A stretch of DNA of 44,645 nt. Origin: PVC group bacterium. Lineage in GTDB: Bacteria > Auribacterota > Erginobacteria > Erginobacterales > Erginobacteraceae. Below, one piece after another: positions 30,736 through 38,803 of the stretch. A program made the translations under genes and the position numbers. Numbering within the stretch: position 1 is the first letter of the stretch; every line of letters starts with the position of its first letter. The DNA lies in contig PWXJ01000162.1 in NCBI GenBank assembly GCA_003561965.1, forward strand, positions 1-44,645. The letters run 5' to 3'. The notes beneath the pieces were generated by a model that was not told the DNA's origin, did not search any database, and saw nothing but the letters and a program-made list of their open reading frames with translations.

Positions 30736-32091
30736 ATGGAAACCCAGCCAAATACCGTCCGGGCCCAGCCCCGCAACCTGGACGCCGAGATGTCGGTCCT
30801 GGGGGCGATGCTCCTCGACCAGGCGGCGATCCCCCGGGTGATGGAGGTAATCTCCGCCGAGGCCTTTTACCGGAACTCCCACCGGAAAATTTACGACGCC
30901 GTCCTCTCCCTCTACGACGCCGGGACCCCGGCCGACGCCATCACCCTGGTCGATGAGCTGAAGAAAAGGGGGGAACTGGAGGCGGCGGGGGGGAGCGAGT
31001 ACGTCGCCTCCCTGATGGAGTATATCCCCACCGCCGCCCACCTCGACGCCCACCTGAAGATCGTCGCCGAGAAAGCCCTGCTCCGGGAACTGATCGCCAC
31101 TTCGACCGATGTCGTCAACCGCTGTTACGGCGAGGAGTGCGAGACCGCGGTGGTCCTCGACGAGGTGGAGAAGAAGTTCTTCCAGCTGACCCAGCGGGGG
31201 ATGCGGCAGCAGATCGTCCCGATGCGGATGCTGGTCAAGGAGATTATGGAGGATATCGACTCCCGGGAGGGGAGCCAGTCGCTGGTCACCGGACTGGCCA
31301 CCGGGCTGCGGGATCTCGACAACCTGACCTGCGGGCTCCAGCCCTCGGAGCTGGCCGTCCTGGCCGGAAGACCCTCGATGGGAAAGACGGCCTGCGCGCT
31401 CTCGATCGCCGAGCACGCCGCCCTGGTCGAGAAGCAGGCGGTGGGAATCTTCAGCCTGGAGATGAGCTCCGACGCCCTGGTCCGGCGGCTGCTCTGCTCC
31501 CACGCCCGGGTCGACGCCCAGGCGATGCGGCGGGGGTTCCTCTCCGGGAAGGATATGCTGAAGCTGGCCCACGCCGCCGGCCGGCTCTCCGACGCCGAGA
31601 TCTACATCGACGACCTCCCGGGGGCGACCAACCTCGAGCTGAGGGCCCGGGCGAGAAATATGAAGGCCAGGTTCGATATCAAGCTGCTGATCATCGACTA
31701 CCTCCAGCTCCTCCAGGCCACCACCGGCCGGACCGAGAGCCGCCAGCAGGAGGTCTCGGATATCTCTCGTTCAATGAAGTCCCTGGCCCGGGAGCTGGAG
31801 ATCCCGGTCCTGGTCCTCTCCCAGCTCAACCGGGGCCCGGAAGACCGGCCCGACCGGCGGCCCCGGCTGGCCGACCTGAGGGAATCGGGGGCAATCGAAC
31901 AGGACGCCGACCTGGTCATCCTGATTATGCGGCCGGGAGCTTACCCGGACCTGACCGAAGACGACCCCAACCTGGAAAACCTGGTCTACGTCAACGTGGC
32001 CAAGCAGAGGAACGGGCCCACCGGGGAGATCAAGCTGACCTTTATCAAGAAGTACACCCGGTTCGAGGATTATGCCGAAGCTGAAGAGTAA
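30736..32091 (+). CDS. dnaB: Replicative DNA helicase
   Basis: DnaB unwinds DNA at the fork as a hexamer. The 451-aa product has the N-terminal collar (PRNLDAEMSVLGAMLLD), Walker A GRPSMGKTACAL, Walker B LLIIDYLQLL and the arginine-finger/VLSQLNRGPE region; no intein is present. The track starts at GTG 30724; ATG 30736 with AGGTGA upstream is the better start. It overlaps bamA by 20 nt. Confidence 0.96.
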   Translation: METQPNTVRAQPRNLDAEMSVLGAMLLDQAAIPRVMEVISAEAFYRNSHRKIYDAVLSLYDAGTPADAITLVDELKKRGELEAAGGSEYVASLMEYIPTAAHLDAHLKIVAEKALLRELIATSTDVVNRCYGEECETAVVLDEVEKKFFQLTQRGMRQQIVPMRMLVKEIMEDIDSREGSQSLVTGLATGLRDLDNLTCGLQPSELAVLAGRPSMGKTACALSIAEHAALVEKQAVGIFSLEMSSDALVRRLLCSHARVDAQAMRRGFLSGKDMLKLAHAAGRLSDAEIYIDDLPGATNLELRARARNMKARFDIKLLIIDYLQLLQATTGRTESRQQEVSDISRSMKSLARELEIPVLVLSQLNRGPEDRPDRRPRLADLRESGAIEQDADLVILIMRPGAYPDLTEDDPNLENLVYVNVAKQRNGPTGEIKLTFIKKYTRFEDYAEAEE

Positions 32092-34441
32092 ATCGCCCGG
32101 GCGGAAGATCTTCCCGCGGTTTTTCCTTCCCCTGCTCCTGCTGGGCGCCGCCCTGGCCGGGCCCCAGGAAGTATCGGCCCGGGAAAAAACCGTCTCCTCG
32201 GTCCGGGTCGAGGGGCTCCGCCGGCTAAGTCAATCCGCCGTCATCTCCCGGATCCGGATCCGGGAGGGTGAGCCCTACCGCCGGGAGGAGATCAACGCCG
32301 ACCTCCAGCGCCTCCACGAGTGGGGACCCTTCTCCTCGATCCGGATCGACGCCGAAGAGGACGAAGCGGGACTGGTGGAAGTGGTGATCACCGTGGAGGA
32401 GAAACCCCGGGTGAGGCGGATCTTCTTCGAGGGCAACCGGCATTTCCGGGACAAGAAGCTCTCGGAGGAGATCGCCACCGCGACGGGCGACCTCCTCTCC
32501 AAAACCCGGCTCCACCAGGATATTCGGGCGCTGGAAGAACTCTACGAAAAAGCCCGCTACTACCAGACCGAGATCGATTACCGGATCAGGACCGACCCCG
32601 AAGCCGGCGAAGCGGACGTCTTCATCAATATCCGGGAAGGCCACCAGGTCCGGGTCCGGCAAGTCGATATCCGGGGCCTGGACGAACTGACGGCGAAAGA
32701 ACTGCGAAAGGTGATGCGGACCCGTCCCCGCTCCCCCTTCGCGATCATCCGCCGGGGGCGGTTTGAGGAGGACGAGTTCGGTCTCGACCTCGAGCGGATC
32801 GCCCTCTACGCCCGCTCCCGGGGCTACCTGGACTTCCAGGTCCTGGAGAGCGATCTGGAAGTTACCGAGGACGGCGCCGGGCTGCTGATCGAGATTCGGG
32901 TCGCCGAGGGGGAGAGGTATTACGTCGGGGTGGCCCGGGTAGCCGGCAACGATAACTTCCCCGCCGCCGAACTCGAGAGGCTGCTCCGGTTGCGGGCCTC
33001 AGACGCCTTCTCGCCGGAGGCGATGAGAACGGACGCCGCCACCCTGCGGGATTTCTATTTCCAGCGGGGCTACATCGACGCCTTGATCGACCCCCGGCAG
33101 GTCCTGAACCCGGAGACCGGGAAGATCGAGATCACCTACCGGATCCGGGAGAACCGGATTTCCTATATCAACCGGGTTGAGATCTCCGGCAACCTGATTA
33201 CCCGGGACCGGGTGATCCGGCGGGAACTCCGGGTCAAGCCGGGGGAGATCTTCGACGGGATCAAGGTCCGCCGGGCCCGGAGCCGCCTGCAAAACCTCGG
33301 GTTCTTCCAGCAGGTCAGCATCGACCCGGTCCCCACCGCCGTCCCGGAAAAGAAGGACCTGGCGGTCCGGGTCGAGGAGAAGAAGACCGGAGAGTTTATG
33401 TTCGGGATCGGCTACAGCTCCGAGGACGATTTCATCGGTTTCGTCGAGATCGCCCAGGGCAACTTCGACCTCTTCAACCCTCCCTTCTTTATGGGCGCCG
33501 GGCAGAAGATGAGGGTCCGGGCCGAACTGGGAACCAGGAGGTCCAACTACGAACTGAGTTTCACCGAGCCCTGGCTCTTCGGCATCCCCCTCTCCTTCGG
33601 GGTCGACCTCTACCGGAGAAACCGCTTCTGGTCCGACTACAGCGAGAAGCGGACCGGCGGGGCCCTCCGGCTGCGGAAGATGATCACCGACTTCACCCAG
33701 CTCGGACTGACCTACCGGTTGGAAGATATCGACATCTACGACATCAGCAGTTTCGCCGACCAGTCGATCCAGGACGAGAAGGGGAGCAACTGGGTGAGCA
33801 GCATCACCCCCTCGATCACCCGGGACACCCGGGACAGCTTTCTGATCCCCACCCGGGGGGCTCGGGCCACCCTGTCCTGCCAGGTGGCGGGCGGGATCCT
33901 GGGGGGCGACCGGGATTTCATCAAGGCCACTTTCGACGGCAGCTACTTCATCTCGATCTTTCCCCAACACGTCCTCGGCTTCCGGTTCCGGGCCGGGACC
34001 GTCCACGCCTACGGCGACACCGATGTCGTCCCGGTCTACGAGCGTTTCTTCCTCGGCGGCGGCAGCACCATCCGGGGCTTCCGCTTCCGGGAGGTTGGAC
34101 CCGAAGGGATCGACCCCGAGACCGGTGAACCCAACCGGGAACCGGTGGGGGGAGATTCGATGATGATGGCCACGGCCGAGTACACCTTCCCGATAATCAA
34201 TATGCTCCGGGGGGCGTTATTTTACGACGTCGGCAACGTCTGGGCGGACGGGGACTGGGAGAACGACGAGCCGATCTTCACCGACGGCTGGTTCAAGAGC
34301 CTGAATTCCGGGGCCGGGATCGGGATCCGGTTCTACTCGCCGATCGGCCCGATCCAGCTCGACTACGCCTGGCCCCTGGTTTACGAGGACTGGAACAAGA
34401 CCTCGGGGCGGTTCCACTTCAACCTCGGCTACGCGTTCTGA
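32072..34441 (+). CDS. bamA: Outer membrane protein assembly factor BamA
   Basis: BamA inserts beta-barrel proteins into the outer membrane. The 789-aa precursor has a signal peptide (cleavage near SAREKT), five POTRA domains (about 40-380; for example VEEKPRVRRIFFEGNRHFRDKK cut into shorter blocks and FFQQVSI), and a C-terminal 16-strand barrel (about 430-789) with GGGSTIRGFRFRE, the conserved loop-6 RGF motif. The last residues (HFNLGYAF) end in an aromatic residue as usual. It overlaps the end of dnaB and heads the envelope cluster. Confidence 0.95.
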   Translation: MPKLKSKSPGRKIFPRFFLPLLLLGAALAGPQEVSAREKTVSSVRVEGLRRLSQSAVISRIRIREGEPYRREEINADLQRLHEWGPFSSIRIDAEEDEAGLVEVVITVEEKPRVRRIFFEGNRHFRDKKLSEEIATATGDLLSKTRLHQDIRALEELYEKARYYQTEIDYRIRTDPEAGEADVFINIREGHQVRVRQVDIRGLDELTAKELRKVMRTRPRSPFAIIRRGRFEEDEFGLDLERIALYARSRGYLDFQVLESDLEVTEDGAGLLIEIRVAEGERYYVGVARVAGNDNFPAAELERLLRLRASDAFSPEAMRTDAATLRDFYFQRGYIDALIDPRQVLNPETGKIEITYRIRENRISYINRVEISGNLITRDRVIRRELRVKPGEIFDGIKVRRARSRLQNLGFFQQVSIDPVPTAVPEKKDLAVRVEEKKTGEFMFGIGYSSEDDFIGFVEIAQGNFDLFNPPFFMGAGQKMRVRAELGTRRSNYELSFTEPWLFGIPLSFGVDLYRRNRFWSDYSEKRTGGALRLRKMITDFTQLGLTYRLEDIDIYDISSFADQSIQDEKGSNWVSSITPSITRDTRDSFLIPTRGARATLSCQVAGGILGGDRDFIKATFDGSYFISIFPQHVLGFRFRAGTVHAYGDTDVVPVYERFFLGGGSTIRGFRFREVGPEGIDPETGEPNREPVGGDSMMMATAEYTFPIINMLRGALFYDVGNVWADGDWENDEPIFTDGWFKSLNSGAGIGIRFYSPIGPIQLDYAWPLVYEDWNKTSGRFHFNLGYAF

Positions 34442-34463
34442 CCCCCGGCGACCCCAAACAATA

Positions 34464-34552
34464 TTCACCGCAAAGCCGCAAAGAACGCAAAGATCCGCGA
34501 AGTTTAAATTAACTCAACTCCCTCCTGGCGTTCTTCGCGCCCTGGCGGTGAA
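34464..34552. repeat. 25-bp imperfect inverted repeat between bamA and skp
   Basis: The arm TTCACCGCAAAGCCGCAAAG... (34464-34488) pairs with 34528-34552; 21 of 25 positions match. The 39-bp centre is AT-rich (AAGTTTAAATTAACTCAAC). It can form a long stem-loop in the transcript and looks like a dispersed MITE- or REP-like unit. Confidence 0.8.
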
Positions 34553-34627
34553 ATTTTCCCAGGGGGGTGGACAGGCCAGGGGACCAGGAGAGGATAGGAA
34601 ACCGGGAAGTACCGGAGGAAAACCAGG

Positions 34628-35152
34628 ATGAAAAAGTTCACTATACTTACAGTTACGCTGTTCCTTCTCGGGGCGCCGGGGATTCCGGCGGCGGCCGAGG
34701 AGGAAGCGGCCGCCGCGGGAGGGATCGCCTGGATCGATCTCCCCCGGGTGATGCGGGAGTACCACCGGGCCAAAGACCTGGTGGAGGAATTCGAGAAGGA
34801 GAAGGCGGCCCGGGAGGCCCAGATCCAGGAACTGATCGACGAGATCGAACGGCTGGAAGGCGAGATGCTCCTGCTCAGCGACCGGGCCCGGGGGGCCCGG
34901 GCGGAAGAGGTTATGAAGAAAAAGATCGCCGTCAACCGGATGATCGAGGCGGCGGAACGGGAACTTTCGATGCAGTCGATGCTCCGCCAGGAGGACCTGC
35001 TGGAGGAGATATCCGCGGCGGCGGAAACAGTCGCCCGCCGGGAAGGTTACGCCTACGTCCTCCGGCGGGAGGTGCTGCTTTACCAGGATCCGGAGCGGGA
35101 GATCACGGACGCGGTCATCGAAGAACTGAACCGGAAAGCGGAAAACCGATAA
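34628..35152 (+). CDS. skp: OmpH/Skp-family periplasmic chaperone
   Basis: Skp holds unfolded outer-membrane proteins on their way to BamA. The 174-aa precursor has a signal peptide (MKKFTILTVTLFLLGAPGIP, cleavage near AAA-EE), the Skp start motif IAWIDLPRVMREY, a long coiled coil (about 45-130) and the strand YAYVLRREVLLYQDP. GGAGG precedes the ATG. It lies after bamA as in many diderms. Confidence 0.9.
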   Translation: MKKFTILTVTLFLLGAPGIPAAAEEEAAAAGGIAWIDLPRVMREYHRAKDLVEEFEKEKAAREAQIQELIDEIERLEGEMLLLSDRARGARAEEVMKKKIAVNRMIEAAERELSMQSMLRQEDLLEEISAAAETVARREGYAYVLRREVLLYQDPEREITDAVIEELNRKAENR

Positions 35153-35200
35153 CCGGAAATAATTCCGGGTCCGGATCTCCGGGAGGAACCCGAGTCGGAT

Positions 35201-36058
35201 ATGAGCCCGGCCAGCCAGAATACCATCGCCCGGCCCGTCCGGTTCCGGGGGCCGGGGGTCCATACCGGGATCGCCGCCGGGCTGAAGATCGCCCCGGCGG
35301 AGGCCGAACGGGGGATTGTCTTCGTCCGGGCCGACCTCCCGGACCGGCCGGAGATCCCGGCCGTGGTCGACCGGGTCTCCGGGACCTCCCGGGGGACCTC
35401 CCTCGGGCCCGAGGGAGCGGGGGTGAAGACGGTCGAACACCTGCTGGCGGCGCTTTCCGGGCTGGAGATCGACAACGCGGTGATCGGGATGGACGGCCCC
35501 GAACTGCCGATGGGGGACGGAAGCGCCCGGCCGTTTGTCGAACTGATCCGGGAGGCCGGGATCCGCCGGCTGGCGTCCCCCCGGCGGTTTCGGAGACTGG
35601 GACGGCCGGTCGCTCTCGAGACCCCGGATGGGCTCATCGCCGCCCTCCCGGCCGGGAGGCTCCGGATCGCCTGCGCCGTCGCCTTCGGCGATCCGCTGCT
35701 CGACGCCCAGTACCGGGACCTGACCCTGGACCCGGAAGTCTTCGCCCGGGAACTGGCCCCGGCCCGGACCTTCGGGTTCTACCGGGAGGCCCTGCCCCTC
35801 TTCCGGCAGGGGCTGATCAAGGGGACCAGCCTCGACAACACGGTGGTTATCGGCCCCGGGGCGGTCTACAGCCGGGGGGGGCTGCGCTTCCCCGATGAAT
35901 GCGTCCGGCACAAGATGCTCGATCTTCTCGGGGACCTGGCCCTGCTCGGGAGTCCCCTGCGGGCGACGGTCGTGGCTATCAAACCGGGGCACCGATTGAA
36001 TATCGATTTTGTCAGGAAACTCAAGGAGGCGCTCGATGGCTCAGAACAATCGAACTGA
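35201..36058 (+). CDS. lpxC: UDP-3-O-acyl-N-acetylglucosamine deacetylase
   Basis: LpxC catalyses the committed zinc-dependent step of lipid A synthesis. The 285-aa enzyme has KTVEHLLAAL (zinc H80), the DGPELPMGDGSA block, TSLDNTVVIG and ECVRHKMLDLLGDLAL with the second zinc His and Asp, then GHRLNIDFVRK. It is not fused to FabZ, unlike in Bacteroidota, but overlaps it by 23 nt. Confidence 0.95.
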   Translation: MSPASQNTIARPVRFRGPGVHTGIAAGLKIAPAEAERGIVFVRADLPDRPEIPAVVDRVSGTSRGTSLGPEGAGVKTVEHLLAALSGLEIDNAVIGMDGPELPMGDGSARPFVELIREAGIRRLASPRRFRRLGRPVALETPDGLIAALPAGRLRIACAVAFGDPLLDAQYRDLTLDPEVFARELAPARTFGFYREALPLFRQGLIKGTSLDNTVVIGPGAVYSRGGLRFPDECVRHKMLDLLGDLALLGSPLRATVVAIKPGHRLNIDFVRKLKEALDGSEQSN

Positions 36059-36512
36059 AGCGGAGAAACCGGTCTACGATATCCAGAAACTGCTGGAGAC
36101 GCTGCCCCACCGTTATCCCTTCCTCCTGGTCGACCGGGTCACCGAACTGGTCCCCGGGGAGAGGATCGCCGGTTACAAGAACCTGAGCTTTAACGAACCT
36201 TTCTTCCAGGGGCACTTCCCGGGGTCCCCGATTATGCCCGGGGTCCTCCAGCTCGAGGCCCTGGCCCAGCTCTCGGGGATCCTGCTGCTGCAGAAACCGG
36301 AAGACCGGGGCAGCCTGGCCTTCTTTATGGCCATCGACGGGGCCCGGTTCCGCAAGCCGGTCTTCCCCGGCGACCGGCTCGACCTGGTGGGCAGCGTCCT
36401 GAAGATGAAGACCCGACTGCTCAAGGTCCGGGGCGAGGCCTTCGTCGACGGGGCCCTGGTCACGGAGGCCGAGCTGATGTTCCAGGTCCTCCCCCGCTCG
36501 GAGATGATCTGA
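36036..36512 (+). CDS. fabZ: 3-hydroxyacyl-ACP dehydratase
   Basis: FabZ dehydrates beta-hydroxyacyl-ACP in fatty-acid elongation and competes with LpxA for the same substrate pool. The 158-aa hot-dog protein has LLETLPHRYPFLLVDRV, FFQGHFPGSPIMPGV (catalytic H60) and LQLEALAQ (E74). I use ATG 36036 with AAGGAGG 7 nt upstream, not the track's TTG at 36009. Confidence 0.95.
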   Translation: MAQNNRTEAEKPVYDIQKLLETLPHRYPFLLVDRVTELVPGERIAGYKNLSFNEPFFQGHFPGSPIMPGVLQLEALAQLSGILLLQKPEDRGSLAFFMAIDGARFRKPVFPGDRLDLVGSVLKMKTRLLKVRGEAFVDGALVTEAELMFQVLPRSEMI

Positions 36513-36519
36513 ATTCCTT

Positions 36520-36605
36520 AATCGGTATCGGGATCGCTATCGGTATCGGGATCGAGTCACGACAGCCTTTCGATAGCGATCCCGATCCCGATAGCGATAG
36601 CGATT
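36520..36605 (+). repeat. Hexamer ATCGSK repeats forming a long hairpin
   Basis: Two 35-bp arms (36520-36554 and 36571-36605) are each built from about six ATCG-plus-two hexamers (GT, GG or CT) and are complementary with some mismatches around a 16-nt loop. It starts 8 nt after fabZ and ends 33 nt before the oxidoreductase. Confidence 0.85.
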
Positions 36606-36638
36606 ATCCCTGATCGGGAGCAACTATAAGGGGTAATA

Positions 36639-37664
36639 ATGGACACGATAAAAGTCGCGGTGGTCGGGGTCGGACACCTGGGGTCCCGCCACGCCCGAAT
36701 TTATTCCGAACTCGACCGGGTCGAACTGGTCGGGGTGGTGGACAGCGATCCGGACCGGGCCGGGGAGGTCGGCCGGGAATACGGCTGCCGGGCCTTCCGG
36801 CGGGTGGAGGATCTCCCCGGGGAGGTCGAGGCGGTCAGCGTGGTGGTCCCGACCGACCGCCACCACCAGGTCGCTGCCGCCCTGATGGAACGGGGCTGCC
36901 ACCTGCTGGTCGAGAAGCCGATCACCGACTCCATCCCCACCGCCCGGGAGCTGCTCCGCCAGGCGGAGAAGAACGGACTCCTCCTCCAGGTCGGCCACGT
37001 CGAACGGTTCAACCCCGGGATCCTCGCCCTGGAGAAGATTATCAAGGAACCGCGTTTCATCGAATGCCACCGCAACGCGCCCTTCCAACCCCGGGGGACC
37101 GAGGTCGGGGTGGTTCTGGACCTGATGATCCACGACCTGGACATCATCCTCCACCTGGTCGCCTCGCCGGTGGAGAGCCTGGAAGCGGTCGGGGCCACCG
37201 TCCTCTCCGGGCACGAGGATATCGCCAACGCCCGGATCAAATTCAAGAGCGGGTGCATCGCCAACATCACCACCAGCCGGATCAGCCCGGGAAAGTTGAG
37301 AAAGATCCGGGTCTTTCAGGACGACGCCTACATCTCCCTCGACTATATGGGCCGGGCGGGAAAGGTCTTCCGGAAGACCGGCGGCCGGATCGAAGCCGGC
37401 GAACTGGCGATCCGGGACGGCGAACCGCTCAAGCTCGAGCTGGAGTCCTTTCTCGAGGCGGTCCGCCTGGGAGGCAAACCCCAGGTGGCGGCCGAGGACA
37501 GCCTGGCCGCCCTGAGGGTGGCGGTCGAGGTGACCCGTGAGGTGGAGAAGTGCGAGAAAAAACTGCAAAAACTCCGGGAAAAATCCGCCGGGGAGCTGGA
37601 AGGCGGCCAGCTGGAGATTCCGGGTATCGGGAACGGGGAATGGGGAATGGGGAATGGGGAATAG
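36639..37664 (+). CDS. Gfo/Idh/MocA-family NAD(P)-dependent oxidoreductase
   Basis: The 341-aa product has a Rossmann N-terminus (IKVAVVGVGHLGSRHARIY), VVVPTDRHHQVAAALM, the EKPITDS motif with the family's lysine, and the C-terminal domain with LDLMIHDLDIILHL. The substrate is likely a sugar or nucleotide sugar. Location between fabZ and lpxB suggests a lipid A or LPS sugar; GnnA, which oxidises UDP-GlcNAc at C3 for amide-linked lipid A, is one family precedent, but no GnnB transaminase is present here. The last residues (IGNGEWGMGNGE) are translated heptamer repeat, so the true functional end is near residue 328. Confidence 0.85.
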   Translation: MDTIKVAVVGVGHLGSRHARIYSELDRVELVGVVDSDPDRAGEVGREYGCRAFRRVEDLPGEVEAVSVVVPTDRHHQVAAALMERGCHLLVEKPITDSIPTARELLRQAEKNGLLLQVGHVERFNPGILALEKIIKEPRFIECHRNAPFQPRGTEVGVVLDLMIHDLDIILHLVASPVESLEAVGATVLSGHEDIANARIKFKSGCIANITTSRISPGKLRKIRVFQDDAYISLDYMGRAGKVFRKTGGRIEAGELAIRDGEPLKLELESFLEAVRLGGKPQVAAEDSLAALRVAVEVTREVEKCEKKLQKLREKSAGELEGGQLEIPGIGNGEWGMGNGE

Positions 37665-37670
37665 GGAAAT
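37629..37670 (+). repeat. Heptamer repeat GGGAATG with G-quadruplex motif, before lpxB
   Basis: Six 7-mers: GGGAACG, GGGAATG x3, GGGAATA, GGGAAAT. Bases 37635-37659 are four GGGG tracts each separated by AAT, an ideal quadruplex pattern on the mRNA-sense strand. The repeat contains the oxidoreductase stop (TAG 37662-37664) and the lpxB ribosome site (AGGGA). Confidence 0.9.
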
Positions 37671-37671
37671 A

Positions 37672-38802
37672 ATGATCGTCGCCGGGGAGACGTCCGGGGA
37701 TATTCACGGAGGGCGGCTCTGCCGGGAGTTGAAGAAACTCGACCCGGAGATCCGTCTCTTCGGGATGGGCGGGGAGCGGATGGCCGCGGCCGGGGTGGAA
37801 CTGGTCCAGGAGATCGGGAAGACCGGGGTGGTCGGTTTCTGGGAGGTTTACAAGGATATCGGCCGTTACCGGAAGATCTTCCATAACCTGGTCCGGGTGA
37901 TGGAGGAACGCCGGCCCCGGGCGGTGATTTTAATCGACTACCCCGGTTTCAACCTCCGGTTCGCCCGCCGGGCTCGCGAACGGGGGGTCAGGGTCATCTA
38001 TTATATCAGCCCCCAGCTCTGGGCCTGGGGGAAACGGCGGGTGGAAAAGGTCCGGCGGTTTGTCGACCGGATGATAGTGATCTTCCAATTCGAGCAGGAG
38101 TTCTACGCCCGGGAGGGGATCGAGGCGGTCTGGGTCGGCCATCCGCTGGTGGCCGAGCTCGACCGCTCCCCGGACCGGGATTCCGCCCGGAAGACCCTGG
38201 AGACAACCGGATCCCCGGTAATCGGGCTCCTCCCCGGCTCCCGGAAGTCCGAGATCGAAAAGATCCTTCCGGTGCTGCTTCAGACCGCCGGCCGGATCTC
38301 CCGGGATTTCCCGGAAGCCGAATTCCTCCTCCCGGCGGCGACGGCCGGGCTGCGGCCGCCCATCGACGACTGCCTCCGGGATTCCCCGGTCCGGGTCCGG
38401 GCGGAAGAAGGGTTGAGCCGGGAGGTCATCGCCGGGGCCGACCTCCTCCTGGCCGCCTCGGGTACCGTGACCCTGGAGGCGGCGCTCCTGGCCCCCCCGC
38501 TGATCATCATCTACCGGCTGAGTTTTTTCACCTGGCTTTTCATCCGGATGATGATTAGAATACCCCACATCGGGCTGGTCAACATCGTGGCGGGAAAGGA
38601 AATCGTCCCGGAATTCATCCAGTACCGGGCCCGGCCGGACCGGATCGCCCGGGAAGCGAAAAAAATCCTCTCCCGGCCGGAGATCCGCCGGCGGATGGCC
38701 GAGGAACTGGCCGAGGTCGGAAAAGCCCTCGGCGAGCCGGGCTCCAGCCGGCGGGCCGCCCGGGCCTGCCTGGAAGCAATCGCCGACCGCGCCGACAACT
38801 AG
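37672..38802 (+). CDS. lpxB: Lipid-A-disaccharide synthase
   Basis: LpxB condenses UDP-diacylglucosamine with lipid X on the inner face of the inner membrane. The 376-aa GT19 enzyme has VAGETSGDIHGG, VVGFWEVYKD, YYISPQLWAWGKRRV, WVGHPLV, LLPGSRKSEI and ASGTVTLEAALL. The track's start at 37537 lies inside the previous gene. ATG 37672 has AGGGA 7 nt upstream within the heptamer repeat; the in-frame ATG at 37654, also in the repeat, is an alternative. Confidence 0.95.
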   Translation: MIVAGETSGDIHGGRLCRELKKLDPEIRLFGMGGERMAAAGVELVQEIGKTGVVGFWEVYKDIGRYRKIFHNLVRVMEERRPRAVILIDYPGFNLRFARRARERGVRVIYYISPQLWAWGKRRVEKVRRFVDRMIVIFQFEQEFYAREGIEAVWVGHPLVAELDRSPDRDSARKTLETTGSPVIGLLPGSRKSEIEKILPVLLQTAGRISRDFPEAEFLLPAATAGLRPPIDDCLRDSPVRVRAEEGLSREVIAGADLLLAASGTVTLEAALLAPPLIIIYRLSFFTWLFIRMMIRIPHIGLVNIVAGKEIVPEFIQYRARPDRIAREAKKILSRPEIRRRMAEELAEVGKALGEPGSSRRAARACLEAIADRADN

Positions 38803-38803
38803 T

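Noticed and set aside
36520-36605. CRISPR array
   Set aside because: Repeats are 6 bp with no spacers and form a hairpin; no cas genes are nearby. The 7- and 9-bp repeats fail for the same reason.
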